Part shown: piece by piece, positions 27,325-35,937 of the stretch
Numbering within the stretch: the stretch's first letter is position 1
How the letters are laid out: every line of letters starts with the position of its first letter
From: Nocardia brasiliensis ATCC 700358
GTDB taxonomy: Bacteria; Actinomycetota; Actinomycetes; Mycobacteriales; Mycobacteriaceae
DNA length: 64,000 nt
Reading direction: 5' to 3'
Assembly: GCF_000250675.2 (NCBI RefSeq)
Contig: NC_018681.1
Span: forward strand, 2,914,001-2,978,000
The notes under the pieces: model-generated
Databases searched by the model: none
Told to the model about the DNA's origin: nothing
The model's input: only the letters and a program-made list of their open reading frames with translations
Made by a program: the position numbers and the translations under genes

Positions 27325-28522
27325 GCCTCCGGACAATCCCGCGGCGAGCATCGAGCTCGAGACGACGCTGGTCGAGGTCTTCGCGGACCGGGTCAAGTTC
27401 GAGCACGACATCATCGGTCATCGGATGTCCTGGTTGATGACGCTCAACGGTTTCCTGATCGGCGGCGCGGCCATTCTGTCCGCGAACCGGGACCGCTTCG
27501 CCGGGCCCGCGGTACTGACCGGGGCGCTCATCATCATCTGCATCGCGGGCGCGCTGAGCAACGCGTCCTGCCTGTTCTCCAACTGGTGGGCGGGCAAGGC
27601 GATGCGCGACGCCGCCGACGCGCTCGCCGACTCCTGGTCCGACGAGGGTCGCCGCCGGGTGGGTCCGCTGATGCGGCTCTACGGCCGGGACCCGCGCGCC
27701 TTCCGCGGCGCGGAACGTCCGCTGCCGAGCGAATGGCTGCACCCGTGGTTTCTGTTGCCCACGCTGTTCTGGCTGCTGTATTGCATCGCAGGGCTTTTCG
27801 CGACGACGGTGAGCGGCGACAAAGGCGGCCACTGGCAGGCGAACGCGCTGCCGCTCGCGGTGACCGTCGTGCTTTTCGTCCCGCTGACGCTGCTGGACAT
27901 TCCGCGACATCGCAAGCGCCGCAACGAATGCGCGATCATCGAGCAGCTCGAACGCGCGCACGGCGTGCCGATCGAGCGCGGGGCGCAGCGACGCCGTTAC
28001 CGCGCGGAGCGCAAGGCGGTGCGGAAATGGGTGCGGCTCCAACAGCGCAGCGGCAGTCCCGTGGAGGTGAAGCGTCCGTGGGTTTTCGGCGTCATCCCGA
28101 TCGAAACGCACAGCAAGTATCTGGCCGTCGTGCAGATCGAGCAGCAGCTGCCGGAGCCGGAACCGCCTGCACCCGAACAAGTTCCCGCGCCGCCCGCCGG
28201 AGCCGAACAAGTTCCCGCGCAACCTGCCGCGGCGGAGCGAGTGCCGGTGCCGCCTGCTGAGACCGCGCGAGTGCCGGTGCCGCCCGGTGAGACCGTGCGA
28301 GTGCCGGTGCCGCCCGGTGAGACCGAGCGAGTGCCGGTGCCGCCTGCTGAGACCGCGCGAGTGCCGGTGCCGCCCGGTGAGACCGCGCGAGTGCCGGTGC
28401 CGCCCAGTGGGGCTGAGCGAGTTCCCGCGCCGCCCACTGCCGCCGAGCGAGTGCCCGCCGCGCAACCACCTGCCCCGGCCGAGCGCGCGGTTGGCGTCGA
28501 TCCCGCCGGAACTGCCGGATAA
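27311..28522 (+). CDS. Four-segment membrane protein with a Pro-rich decapeptide-repeat tail
   Basis: 403 residues. Hydrophobic segments are near residues 42-58 (WLMTLNGFLIGGAAILS), 65-85 (AVLTGALIIICIAGALSNAS), 150-170 (WFLLPTLFWLLYCIAGLFAT) and 180-200 (ALPLAVTVVLFVPLTLLDIP). A basic, helical cytoplasmic region follows (ERGAQRRRYRAERKAVRKWV), then a ~130-residue tail rich in Pro/Val/Glu with the decapeptide (P/A)PGETxRVPV. The helix before the first segment (LETTLVEVFADRVKFEHDII) is amphipathic. The layout loosely resembles small bacterial membrane effector or scaffold proteins such as the SLATT group, but I cannot assign a family. Coupled to the preceding gene by a 14-bp overlap. Confidence 0.75.
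   Translation: MAAAEPPDNPAASIELETTLVEVFADRVKFEHDIIGHRMSWLMTLNGFLIGGAAILSANRDRFAGPAVLTGALIIICIAGALSNASCLFSNWWAGKAMRDAADALADSWSDEGRRRVGPLMRLYGRDPRAFRGAERPLPSEWLHPWFLLPTLFWLLYCIAGLFATTVSGDKGGHWQANALPLAVTVVLFVPLTLLDIPRHRKRRNECAIIEQLERAHGVPIERGAQRRRYRAERKAVRKWVRLQQRSGSPVEVKRPWVFGVIPIETHSKYLAVVQIEQQLPEPEPPAPEQVPAPPAGAEQVPAQPAAAERVPVPPAETARVPVPPGETVRVPVPPGETERVPVPPAETARVPVPPGETARVPVPPSGAERVPAPPTAAERVPAAQPPAPAERAVGVDPAGTAG
28241..28420. repeat. 30-bp coding repeats (decapeptide tail)
   Basis: Six 30-bp units, each starting GTGCCGGTGCCGCC, at 28241, 28271, 28301, 28331, 28361 and 28391. Diverged units flank them on both sides (from about 28180 and to about 28460). The array preserves reading frame and codes a Pro/Val/Glu-rich tail. 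Confidence 0.92.
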
Positions 28523-28528
28523 CCGAAC

Positions 28529-29107
28529 TCAGTCGACCGAGCCGGTGCAGTCGTTCAGCAACTCCACCGCCCACGGTTCGGCGACGGCTCCGGGACCGAC
28601 CAGCTGCATCCCGCTCAGGACGGTGAGCAGCATCCCGGTTGCCATGAATTCCCGCACCTCGGTGATGTTCGCGCCGGTGAGTTCGCGCACCAGCTCGTAG
28701 ATGCCGCCGAACCGGGCGCGCACCTCGCCGCCGATGGCGGGCTCCGAGCTGGCGGTGAAGCCGTGCAGGAAGAGCTGGAGCAGTTCCCGATCGGCCAGGA
28801 ACACCTTGAACCCGTGGCCGAGGGCGTGCAGCGCCTCGGGCGGATCGGCGTCGGGGCCGGCGGCCGCGCGGGCCTCGCGGAACACCTCCTCGATCCGATC
28901 GCAGACCCGGTGCAGCGCGCTGATGAACAACTGCTGCTTGCTGCCGAAGAGCCGGATCACGTAGGGCTGGGATACTCCTGCCCGCCTGGCGATTTCGTCG
29001 GTTTTGGTGGCGGCGTAGCCACCTTCGGCGAAGGCCGAGACGGCCGCGCGCAGCACCTGCTCGCCGCGTTCCGTGGCGGTCATCCGGACCCTGGTCGAAC
29101 TCGCCAT
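28529..29107 (-). CDS. TetR-family regulator, divergent from an MFS efflux gene
   Basis: 192 residues from ATG 29107 (GGAG about 10 nt upstream); a 13-residue longer form is possible. HTH at about residues 15-55: AVSAFAEGGYAATKTDEIAR, RAGVSQPYVIRLFGSKQQLF. The C-terminal domain contains LQLFLHGFTASSEPAIGGEV. It is divergent from the MFS transporter gene; the shared 102-bp region has a strong plus-strand promoter with two GTTATCAG elements, the probable operator. Expected role: drug-responsive repressor of the pump. Confidence 0.9.
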   Translation of the reverse strand: MASSTRVRMTATERGEQVLRAAVSAFAEGGYAATKTDEIARRAGVSQPYVIRLFGSKQQLFISALHRVCDRIEEVFREARAAAGPDADPPEALHALGHGFKVFLADRELLQLFLHGFTASSEPAIGGEVRARFGGIYELVRELTGANITEVREFMATGMLLTVLSGMQLVGPGAVAEPWAVELLNDCTGSVD

Positions 29108-29139
29108 CGCGCTCGAACTCCGTTCTCTCGCCCCCGGTA

Positions 29140-29187
29140 TTGACATGTTATCAGCCGATGCATACTCTCCAATTCGTTAGTTATCAG
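29140..29187 (+). promoter_or_regulatory. Near-consensus promoter of the MFS gene with repeated GTTATCAG elements
   Basis: TTGACA (29140-29145), 17-bp spacer, TACTCT (29163-29168). GTTATCAG occurs at 29147-29154 within the spacer and again at 29180-29187 just after the predicted start point, 33 bp apart (about three helical turns, same face). This fits repressor occupancy by the divergent TetR protein. Confidence 0.65.
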
Positions 29188-29209
29188 TCAATTACAACAA
29201 GGGTTGGAC

Positions 29210-30661
29210 ATGACCGAAATCCTGGAACCACTCGCGGCCGCGTCCGCACCGCCCGGCACCGCCGCGGCCTCGGGGAAGATGCCCGTGACCAGCGGCCGCG
29301 GCGTCGCCGCGGTCCTCGCGGCGGTCGGCATCCCGATGTTCATGGTCACGCTGGACAACCTTGTGGTCACCAATGCGCTGCCGGTGATCCGCACCGAACT
29401 CGGCGCCTCGCTGACCGATCTGCAATGGTTCGTCAACGCCTATACGCTCGCGTTCGCCTCGCTGCTGCTCACCGCCTCGGCCATCGGCGACCGGCTGGGG
29501 CGCCGCCGGGTCTTCCTCGCCGGTATCGCGCTGTTCACCGTCGCGTCCGCGCTGTGTGCGCTGGCCACCGAACCGTGGATGCTGATCGCCGCCAGGGCGA
29601 TTCAAGGATTCGGCGCGGCCGGCGTGATGCCGCTGTCGCTGACACTGCTCACCGCGGCAGTGCCGGAACGCATGCGCAATGCGGCCATCGGCATCTGGGG
29701 CGGGATCACCGGACTCGGCGTCGCGCTCGGCCCGCTGGTCGGCGGCGCCGTGGTGGAGGGGCTGTCGTGGCAGTGGATCTTCTGGCTCAACGTACCGATC
29801 GGTCTGCTGGTGCTGCCGTTCGCCGCCCGCGTACTCGGCGAGTCGTTCGGCGGGACCAGGCGGCTGGATCCGGTCGGGCTGCTGCTCGCGGCGGGAGGTG
29901 TGCTCGCGATCGTCTGGGGCGTGATCCACGGCGCCGACGACGGCTGGACCTCGGCCACGGTGCTCGGCGGGCTGATCGGCGGCGCGGTGCTGCTCGTCGC
30001 GCTGGTCGCGTGGGAACTGCGCACGCCCGAACCGATGATCCCGCTGCACCTGTTCCGTTCGCGTGCCTACGGGCTGAGCAACGCGACGAGTTTCGCCTTC
30101 TCCGCGGGCGTCTTCGGCTCGATCTTCCTGCTCGTCCAGTATTTCCAGGTGGTGCAGGGCTACAGTCCGCTGGAATCGGGCATTCGCACCATACCCTGGA
30201 CGATGGCGCCGATGGTGGTCGCTCCGCTCGCGGGTCTGATCGTCGATCGGGTCGGTGCGCGCACCCTGCTGACCGCCGGTCAGGTATTTCTGGCCGCGTC
30301 GCTGGTGTGGCTGGCCGCGATCTCCAGCGTCGACGTCGCGTATCCGGCCTTCATCGCGCCGTTCCTGCTCGGCGGGATCGGGATGGGCCTGACCTTCGCG
30401 CCGAGCGCCACGGTGGTGATGGCCAGCGCCGGCCCGGACGACCGGGCGATCGCCTCGGGAACCAACAGCACGCTGCGCGAAGTGGGCATCGCCATCGGCA
30501 TCGCGGTGCTCGCGTCCGTCTTCGCTTCGCACGGTTCATATCTCAGCCCGCAGGCCTACGTCGACGGACTCACCCCAGCGGTCTGGGTGGGCGCGGCCAT
30601 CGTGGCCGCGGGCGCGCTGTTCTCCGCCCTGCTGCCCGCCCGCATCACCCCGGTGCGCTGA
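29210..30661 (+). CDS. DHA2-type MFS drug efflux transporter (EmrB/QacA family)
   Basis: 483 residues, ~14 membrane segments, proton-coupled export of drugs or metabolites. I chose ATG 29210 (AAGGG 6 nt upstream) over a TTG at 29204. Motif A is GDRLGRRRVFLAG; TM1 carries the DHA2 motif LDNLVVTNALPVI (LDxTVVNxALP type); motif C-like GITGLGVALGPLVGG in TM5. The N-terminal ~25 residues are Ala/Pro-rich and cytoplasmic. Divergent from the TetR gene that probably represses it. The stop is followed 14 bp later by a long hairpin. Confidence 0.94.
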   Translation: MTEILEPLAAASAPPGTAAASGKMPVTSGRGVAAVLAAVGIPMFMVTLDNLVVTNALPVIRTELGASLTDLQWFVNAYTLAFASLLLTASAIGDRLGRRRVFLAGIALFTVASALCALATEPWMLIAARAIQGFGAAGVMPLSLTLLTAAVPERMRNAAIGIWGGITGLGVALGPLVGGAVVEGLSWQWIFWLNVPIGLLVLPFAARVLGESFGGTRRLDPVGLLLAAGGVLAIVWGVIHGADDGWTSATVLGGLIGGAVLLVALVAWELRTPEPMIPLHLFRSRAYGLSNATSFAFSAGVFGSIFLLVQYFQVVQGYSPLESGIRTIPWTMAPMVVAPLAGLIVDRVGARTLLTAGQVFLAASLVWLAAISSVDVAYPAFIAPFLLGGIGMGLTFAPSATVVMASAGPDDRAIASGTNSTLREVGIAIGIAVLASVFASHGSYLSPQAYVDGLTPAVWVGAAIVAAGALFSALLPARITPVR

Positions 30662-30675
30662 GCGCCGGATCCCGC

Positions 30676-30721
30676 GAGCCGCATCCCGTCGTGTGCGCAG
30701 TCACCCGACGGGATGCGGCTC
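30676..30721 (+). terminator. Long hairpin after the MFS gene
   Basis: Perfect 16-bp stem GAGCCGCATCCCGTCG (30676-30691) / CGACGGGATGCGGCTC (30706-30721) with a 14-nt loop, followed by gtccggttt. Probable terminator insulating pheST, although the T-run is poor. Confidence 0.75.
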
Positions 30722-30900
30722 GTCCGGTTTCGCCTGCACCGCTGCCGGGAGCTCCGGACCAGGGAGAACAGGGTTCGCGGCGGGAGCGGGGAATCCGGGT
30801 GAATCGGAACAGACGCATCCAATAGGATTCCACCAGCAGCAATGTGGGTAGGGAATGAGCCGTACTCGCGAACCGATCCCCAGGGGAGAGTCGAACCATC

Positions 30901-31962
30901 GTGGCCGACGACAACGACGCAGTCGAGCAGAACGCGACGCTGACCGAGGAGGCACTGGCCGCTGCGGCGGCGGCCGCCGAGAAGGCCTTTGCCGCTGCCG
31001 CCGACCTGGATGCGCTCGCGGTCGCGAAAACCGAGCATCTCGGCGGCAAGGCGCCGCTGGCGCTGGCACAACGCGCACTGGGCAGCATTCCCAAATCCGA
31101 GAAGGCCGACGCGGGTAAGCGCGTCAACGTGGCCAGGGCCCGCGTGTCCGAGGCGTTCGAATCGCGCCGCTCGGTCCTGCTCGCCGAGCGGGACGCCGCG
31201 GTGCTGGTGGCCGAGGCGATCGACGTGACGCTGCCCGCCACCCGGCAACCGGCCGGCGCCCGGCACCCGATCACCGTCATCTCCGAGCAGATCGCGGACG
31301 TGTTCGTCGCGATGGGCTGGGAGATCGCCGAGGGGCCCGAGGTGGAGACCGAGCACTTCAACTTCGACGCGCTCAACTTCCTGCCCGACCACCCGGCCCG
31401 CACCATGCAGGACACCTTCCACATCGCTCCCGAGGGATCGCGCCAGGTGCTGCGCACGCACACCTCGCCGGTCCAGGTGCGCTCGCTGCTGGCACGCGAA
31501 CTGCCGATCTATGTGGTGTGCCCCGGCCGCACCTTCCGCACCGACGAGCTCGACGCCACGCACACCCCGGTCTTCTCCCAGGTGGAGGGGCTGGCGGTGG
31601 ACAAGGGCCTGACCATGGCACACCTGCGCGGCACCCTGGACGCGTTCGCCCGGGCGCTGTTCGGCCCGGACACCCGAACCCGGATGCGGCCCAACTACTT
31701 TCCGTTCACCGAGCCCTCCGCCGAGGTCGACGTCTGGTTCCCGGACAAGAAGGGCGGCGCGGGCTGGGTCGAGTGGGGCGGCTGCGGCATGGTGAACCCG
31801 AAGGTGCTGATCGCCAGCGGGATCGATCCCGAGGTGTACAGCGGGTTCGCGTTCGGCATGGGCCTGGAGCGGACGTTGCAGTTCCGCAACGGCATCCCGG
31901 ACATGCGCGACATCGTCGAGGGCGACGTGCGCTTCACGCTGCCGTTCGGCGTGCGGTCCTGA
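30901..31962 (+). CDS. pheS: Phenylalanine--tRNA ligase alpha subunit
   Basis: Catalytic subunit of the alpha2beta2 PheRS, charging tRNA-Phe. GTG start, 353 residues. The N-terminal coiled-coil arm is Ala/Glu-rich. Class II motifs: motif 2 VCPGRTFRTDELDATHTPVF and motif 3 GFAFGMGLERTLQFRNGIPD. The Phe-binding region contains FTEPSAEVDVWF. No T-box (no AGGGTGGNACC element) or obvious Phe-rich leader peptide was found in the 180 bp between the MFS hairpin and the start. pheT follows after 49 bp. Position after tsnR matches the Rv1649 locus of M. tuberculosis. Confidence 0.98.
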   Translation: MADDNDAVEQNATLTEEALAAAAAAAEKAFAAAADLDALAVAKTEHLGGKAPLALAQRALGSIPKSEKADAGKRVNVARARVSEAFESRRSVLLAERDAAVLVAEAIDVTLPATRQPAGARHPITVISEQIADVFVAMGWEIAEGPEVETEHFNFDALNFLPDHPARTMQDTFHIAPEGSRQVLRTHTSPVQVRSLLARELPIYVVCPGRTFRTDELDATHTPVFSQVEGLAVDKGLTMAHLRGTLDAFARALFGPDTRTRMRPNYFPFTEPSAEVDVWFPDKKGGAGWVEWGGCGMVNPKVLIASGIDPEVYSGFAFGMGLERTLQFRNGIPDMRDIVEGDVRFTLPFGVRS

Positions 31963-32011
31963 GCCCCCACCGTCTTTTCCGGCCCCTTCGATCGAGAGAG
32001 CGAAACCTCAA

Positions 32012-34516
32012 GTGCGAGTAGCGCAGTCCTGGCTGACCGACATCATCCAGCGCACCGTCCCCGACTGGTCGGTGACGCCGGAGGAACTCGACGCGGGCTT
32101 CGTCCGGGTCGGGCTGGAGGTCGAGGAGCTCGACAAGCTCCGGCCCGTCACCGGCGACATCGACAAGCCGCTGGTCGTCGGCCGCGTCGCCGAGATCACC
32201 GAACTCACCGAGTTCAAGAAGCCGATCCGGTTCTGCAAGGTCGATGTCGGCAACCCAGACTTGCAGGAGATCGTCTGCGGCGCAACCAACTTCGCCGTCG
32301 GTGACCTGGTCGTCGTGGTGCTGCCGGGTGGTGTGCTGCCCGGCGGGTTCGCGATCTCCTCGCGCAAGACCTACGGGCACGTGTCCAACGGCATGATCTG
32401 CTCGGTCGCCGAACTCGGTATCGGCAAGGATCACGCGGGCATCCTGGTGCTCGAGCCGGGTACCGCCGAGCCGGGCACCGACGCGAATGTGCTGCTGGGC
32501 CTGGACGATACGGTGATCGAACTCAACATCACCCCCGACCGCGGCTACTGCTTCTCGGTGCGCGGCCTGGCCAGGGAACTGGCTTGCGGCTTCGATCTCG
32601 ACTATGCCGACCCAGCCGTGCGCACCCTGCCCGACGACGAGGCGGACGCCTGGCCGGTCCGGCTCGAACCCGAGTCGAAGTGCACCCGCTTCGCGGTCCG
32701 CCGGGTCACCGGCATCGACCCGAAGGCGGTGAGCCCCTGGTGGTTACAGCGCAGGCTGCTGCTCGCGGGCGTGCGCCCGATCTCGCCCGCGGTCGACGTC
32801 ACCAACTACGTGATGCTGGAACTCGGTCAGCCGCTGCACGCCTTCGACGGCGGAAAGCTGAACGGCGGCTTGGTGGTTCGGGCCGCGAACAAGGGGGAGA
32901 CGCTGCGCACCCTCGACGAGGTGGAGCGCACCCTCGACGCCGAGGACGTGGTGATCGCCGACGACTCCGGCGTCGTCTCGCTGGCCGGCGTGATGGGCGG
33001 GGCGAGCACCGAGGTCGGCGCCGAGACCACCGATATCGTGCTGGAAGCCGCCACCTGGAATCCGCTGCTGGTCTACCGGACCTCGCGCCGGCACAAGCTG
33101 TCCTCCGAGGCGGGCAAGCGCTACGAGCGGGTGGTCGACCCGGAGATCAACGTCGCCGCGCTCGATCGCGCCGCCACGCTGCTCGCCGAAATCGCCGGTG
33201 GCACCGTCGAATCCGCGCTCACCGACGTGCGCGTCCCGGTGCCCGCCGCCGCGCCGATCCGGATGGACATCGATCTGGCCGACCGCGTCGCCGGGGTGGT
33301 CTACCCGACCGGCACCTCCGCGCGCCGGCTCGCCCAGATCGGCTGCACGGTCGAGGTCGGTGTGGACGAGTCCACCGGGCACGGCCAGCTGGTCGTCACC
33401 CCGCCGAGCTGGCGGCCCGATCTGGCGCAGCCCGCCGACCTGGTGGAGGAGGTGCTGCGGCTGGAAGGGCTCGAACAGATCCCGTCGGTGCTGCCCACCG
33501 CGCCCGCCGGGCGTGGTTTCACCGCCACCCAGCGCCGCCGCCGCGCGGTGAGCCGGGCGCTGGCCTTCGCGGGCGCGGTCGAGGTACCCGCGCCGGTGTT
33601 CCTGGCCGCCGGTGTGTTCGACACCTGGGGGCTCGACGCCGACGATCCGCGCCGGGCGACCACCCGCGTGCTGAATCCGCTCGATGTCGAGCGGTCCGAG
33701 CTGGCCACCACGCTGCTGCCCGGCCTGCTGGAAGTGGCCGCCCGCAACATCTCTCGCGGCGCGCGCGATCTCGCCATCTATGGCATCGCCCAGGTGGTGC
33801 TGCCCGGCGACAACGTGCGTCCGGTCGAGGCGCTGCCGGTCGATCGCCGTCCCAGCGACGACCAGATCGCCGAACTGATCGATTCCTTGCCTGCGCAGCC
33901 GGTGCACGTCGCCGCCGTGCTCACCGGTCGCCGCGAGCCGCGCGGGCCGTGGGGACAGGGCCGACCGGCCGAGGCCGCGGACGCGTTCGCGCTCGCCGAC
34001 GCGGTGGCCGACGCGGCGGGCGTCACGATCGAGCGCCGCACCGCCGCGCACCTGCCGTGGCACCCGGGTCGCTGTGCCGAGCTGGTGGTGGACGGTGTGG
34101 TCGTCGGCCATGCGGGTGAACTGCACCCGGCGGTGCTGGAACGTTCCGGTCTGCCGCCGCGCACGTGTGCCGTCGAGCTGGACCTCGACGCCCTGCCCCT
34201 GCGCGAGCAGCGTCCGGCGCCGACGATCTCCCCGTTCCCGGCGGTGCTGCAGGACGTGTCGGTGAGCGTCGAGAAGGCCACCCCGGCCGCCTCGGTGGAG
34301 TCCGCGCTGCGCAGCGGCGGCGGCGAACTGCTCGAAGACATCGCGCTGTTCGACGTCTACGAGGGTGCTCAGGCGGGTGAGGGCCGCAAGTCGCTCACCT
34401 ACGCCCTGCGTTTCCGGGCCACCGACCGCACGCTCACCGAGGACGAGGCGAGCGCCGCCCGCGACGCCGCGGTCGCCGCCGCGGCGGACGCCGTGGGCGC
34501 GGTGCTGCGCGGCTGA
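32012..34516 (+). CDS. pheT: Phenylalanine--tRNA ligase beta subunit
   Basis: 834 residues, full length, GTG start. The N-terminal EMAP-II-like tRNA-binding domain spans ~40-155 (VVGRVAEITELTEFKKPIRF, CGATNFAVGD). B1/B5 and the B3/B4 editing domain follow (ITPDRGYCFSVRGLARELAC; AGVMGGASTEVGAETTDIVL). A catalytic-like core is in ~480-700, and the C-terminal anticodon-binding FDX-ACB domain is at ~740-834 (SPFPAVLQDVSVSVEKATPA, SLTYALRFRATDRTLTEDEA). Forms the heterotetramer with PheS. A perfect 16-bp hairpin terminates the operon. Confidence 0.98.
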   Translation: MRVAQSWLTDIIQRTVPDWSVTPEELDAGFVRVGLEVEELDKLRPVTGDIDKPLVVGRVAEITELTEFKKPIRFCKVDVGNPDLQEIVCGATNFAVGDLVVVVLPGGVLPGGFAISSRKTYGHVSNGMICSVAELGIGKDHAGILVLEPGTAEPGTDANVLLGLDDTVIELNITPDRGYCFSVRGLARELACGFDLDYADPAVRTLPDDEADAWPVRLEPESKCTRFAVRRVTGIDPKAVSPWWLQRRLLLAGVRPISPAVDVTNYVMLELGQPLHAFDGGKLNGGLVVRAANKGETLRTLDEVERTLDAEDVVIADDSGVVSLAGVMGGASTEVGAETTDIVLEAATWNPLLVYRTSRRHKLSSEAGKRYERVVDPEINVAALDRAATLLAEIAGGTVESALTDVRVPVPAAAPIRMDIDLADRVAGVVYPTGTSARRLAQIGCTVEVGVDESTGHGQLVVTPPSWRPDLAQPADLVEEVLRLEGLEQIPSVLPTAPAGRGFTATQRRRRAVSRALAFAGAVEVPAPVFLAAGVFDTWGLDADDPRRATTRVLNPLDVERSELATTLLPGLLEVAARNISRGARDLAIYGIAQVVLPGDNVRPVEALPVDRRPSDDQIAELIDSLPAQPVHVAAVLTGRREPRGPWGQGRPAEAADAFALADAVADAAGVTIERRTAAHLPWHPGRCAELVVDGVVVGHAGELHPAVLERSGLPPRTCAVELDLDALPLREQRPAPTISPFPAVLQDVSVSVEKATPAASVESALRSGGGELLEDIALFDVYEGAQAGEGRKSLTYALRFRATDRTLTEDEASAARDAAVAAAADAVGAVLRG

Positions 34517-34524
34517 TCCGAAAG

Positions 34525-34562
34525 ACGACAGGCCCGCAAGCGCATGCTTGCGGGCCTGTCGT
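34525..34562. terminator. Bidirectional terminator between pheT and the secreted-protein gene
   Basis: Perfect 16-bp stem ACGACAGGCCCGCAAG (34525-34540) / CTTGCGGGCCTGTCGT (34547-34562) with a CGCATG loop, lying between two convergent genes. Confidence 0.92.
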
Positions 34563-34571
34563 GTATCGGCG

Positions 34572-34961
34572 TCAGATGCCGCAGGCCTTGTCCAGCCCGG
34601 ACATGGCGTCGTGGAAGGCCTGATCCTGGAGCACGGTGCCCAGCTCCGTGTCCGAGGCCGTGGCCACCCGGCGCATCTGTGCGACGGCCGGGTCGATCGC
34701 GGTCTTCACCGGGCCGTCGTCGGCTAGATCGCGCGTGCTCTCCAACTTGGTCGCGGCGGTGGAGAACACGCTGCGCACCTCGTCCGCAGCTCCGGCGTCC
34801 TTGCTCTTGGCCCCGTTGATCCCGCTGTTCAACTCGGTAGCCATCTCGCGCACCGACGTGCACGTCTGGGTGTCATCGACCGCACCCGCCGATCCGGCCG
34901 CGGCGGTAAAGCCAGCGAGCGAGGTGACGAGCGTAGCTACCACGAGAACAGTTCTCCGCAT
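34572..34961 (-). CDS. Small secreted helical protein with one cysteine pair
   Basis: 129 residues from ATG 34961, with GAGGAAGGG about 9 nt upstream. A Sec signal peptide (MRRTVLVVATLVTSLAGFTA, cleavage near GSAGA-VDD) precedes a mature part of about 100 mostly helical, acidic residues. Two cysteines bracket it (TQTCTSVREM near the start and DKACGI at the very end), suggesting a disulfide that closes a helical bundle. No lipobox. I do not recognise the family; the layout is reminiscent of small exported proteins of Mycobacteriales such as hemophore-like proteins, but there is no sequence match I can point to. Monocistronic, convergent with pheT. Confidence 0.82.
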   Translation of the reverse strand: MRRTVLVVATLVTSLAGFTAAAGSAGAVDDTQTCTSVREMATELNSGINGAKSKDAGAADEVRSVFSTAATKLESTRDLADDGPVKTAIDPAVAQMRRVATASDTELGTVLQDQAFHDAMSGLDKACGI

Positions 34962-35117
34962 TGACCATTTCCCTTCCTCGATGAGCAAAACCTCCCTCGG
35001 GATACCCGATCCCCGCCCGGCAAACCAAGATCCCCGCCCGCGGGTGCATCGGGGCAGGTCCGGGCGACGGGCGGCCCGGGTGGCAGGCGGCCGGTCGCGA
35101 GCGGTAAGAACTTAGGC

Positions 35118-35885
35118 ATGCGACATCCGGCCAGTTCGATCTTGAATGCGTTGGCATATCTGCCGGAGCGGCAGATCTTGCAGACACCGGCGATCCTGGG
35201 CATGACGTACACCGATCTTTCGATCGGCACCGCGGACGGGGAGACGCTGCACGGGTGGTGGCTGCCCGCGCCGAATTCGGTGGGGCACATCCTGTTCGCG
35301 CACGGGAACGGCGGCAACGTGGGGGATCGGGTGGCGCTGTTCGCGCTGCTCGTCGAGGCGGGGTTCGACGTGCTCGCCTTCGACTATCGCGGATACGGCC
35401 GCAGCACCGGCCGTCCGACCGAGCACGGCACCTACCAGGACGCCCGCGCCGCGCGCCGGGTGCTGCTCGAACAGCCGGGTATCGACCCGAATCGCGTACT
35501 CTACCTGGGCAAATCGCTGGGCGGCGGGGTGCTGCTCGAGCTCGCGGAGGCGTATCCGCCCGCCGGGCTCATGTTGATGTCGACCTTCTCCGGCATGCGC
35601 GACGCCGCCCGCTCGATCTATCCGTTCCTGCCGCGCCCGCTGATTCCCGACGCGTACCCGAGTGAGCGACGCATCCGGAGGCTGCGCGTTCCGGTGCTGA
35701 TCATGCACGGCGACCAGGACGAACTCCTGCCGCTGCGGCACGCCGAACGCCTCTATGCCGCGGCTCGCGAGCCCAAGCAGCTGAAGGTGTTCCCGGGCGC
35801 GGGACACAACGACCTGATTCTGGTGGGCGGCCGCGCGTGGTTCGAACTGGTCCGCGATTGGGCGCGGGCGGTCGTGCGGCCGTAG
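35118..35885 (+). CDS. Alpha/beta hydrolase (BEM46/ABHD13-like)
   Basis: 255 residues, ATG start. HGNGGNVGDRVALF forms the oxyanion region; FDYRGYGRSTG is the following strand/loop; nucleophile elbow YLGKSLGGGVLLEL (G-x-S-x-G); acid in MHGDQDELLP; histidine in GAGHNDLILVGG. The N-terminus (SILNALAYLPERQILQTPAI) resembles the short membrane-proximal segment of BEM46-type serine hydrolases but is not a clear transmembrane helix. Substrate unknown (acyl esters are likely). The next gene is 52 bp downstream in the same orientation and may be cotranscribed. Confidence 0.91.
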   Translation: MRHPASSILNALAYLPERQILQTPAILGMTYTDLSIGTADGETLHGWWLPAPNSVGHILFAHGNGGNVGDRVALFALLVEAGFDVLAFDYRGYGRSTGRPTEHGTYQDARAARRVLLEQPGIDPNRVLYLGKSLGGGVLLELAEAYPPAGLMLMSTFSGMRDAARSIYPFLPRPLIPDAYPSERRIRRLRVPVLIMHGDQDELLPLRHAERLYAAAREPKQLKVFPGAGHNDLILVGGRAWFELVRDWARAVVRP

Positions 35886-35937
35886 CGCGCGGCGCGAACC
35901 CGACCGCTCGGCATCCGGTGCTGCGTAGCCTGGCGAT

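Noticed and set aside
29192..30532. Long open frame on the minus strand opposite the MFS transporter
   Set aside because: It is a GC-rich shadow of the transporter gene; its residues form no domain and the plus strand has clear MFS motifs.
30722..30900. T-box riboswitch or attenuator peptide before pheS
   Set aside because: No AGGGTGGNACC element, no antiterminator/terminator pair and no Phe-rich leader peptide were found.
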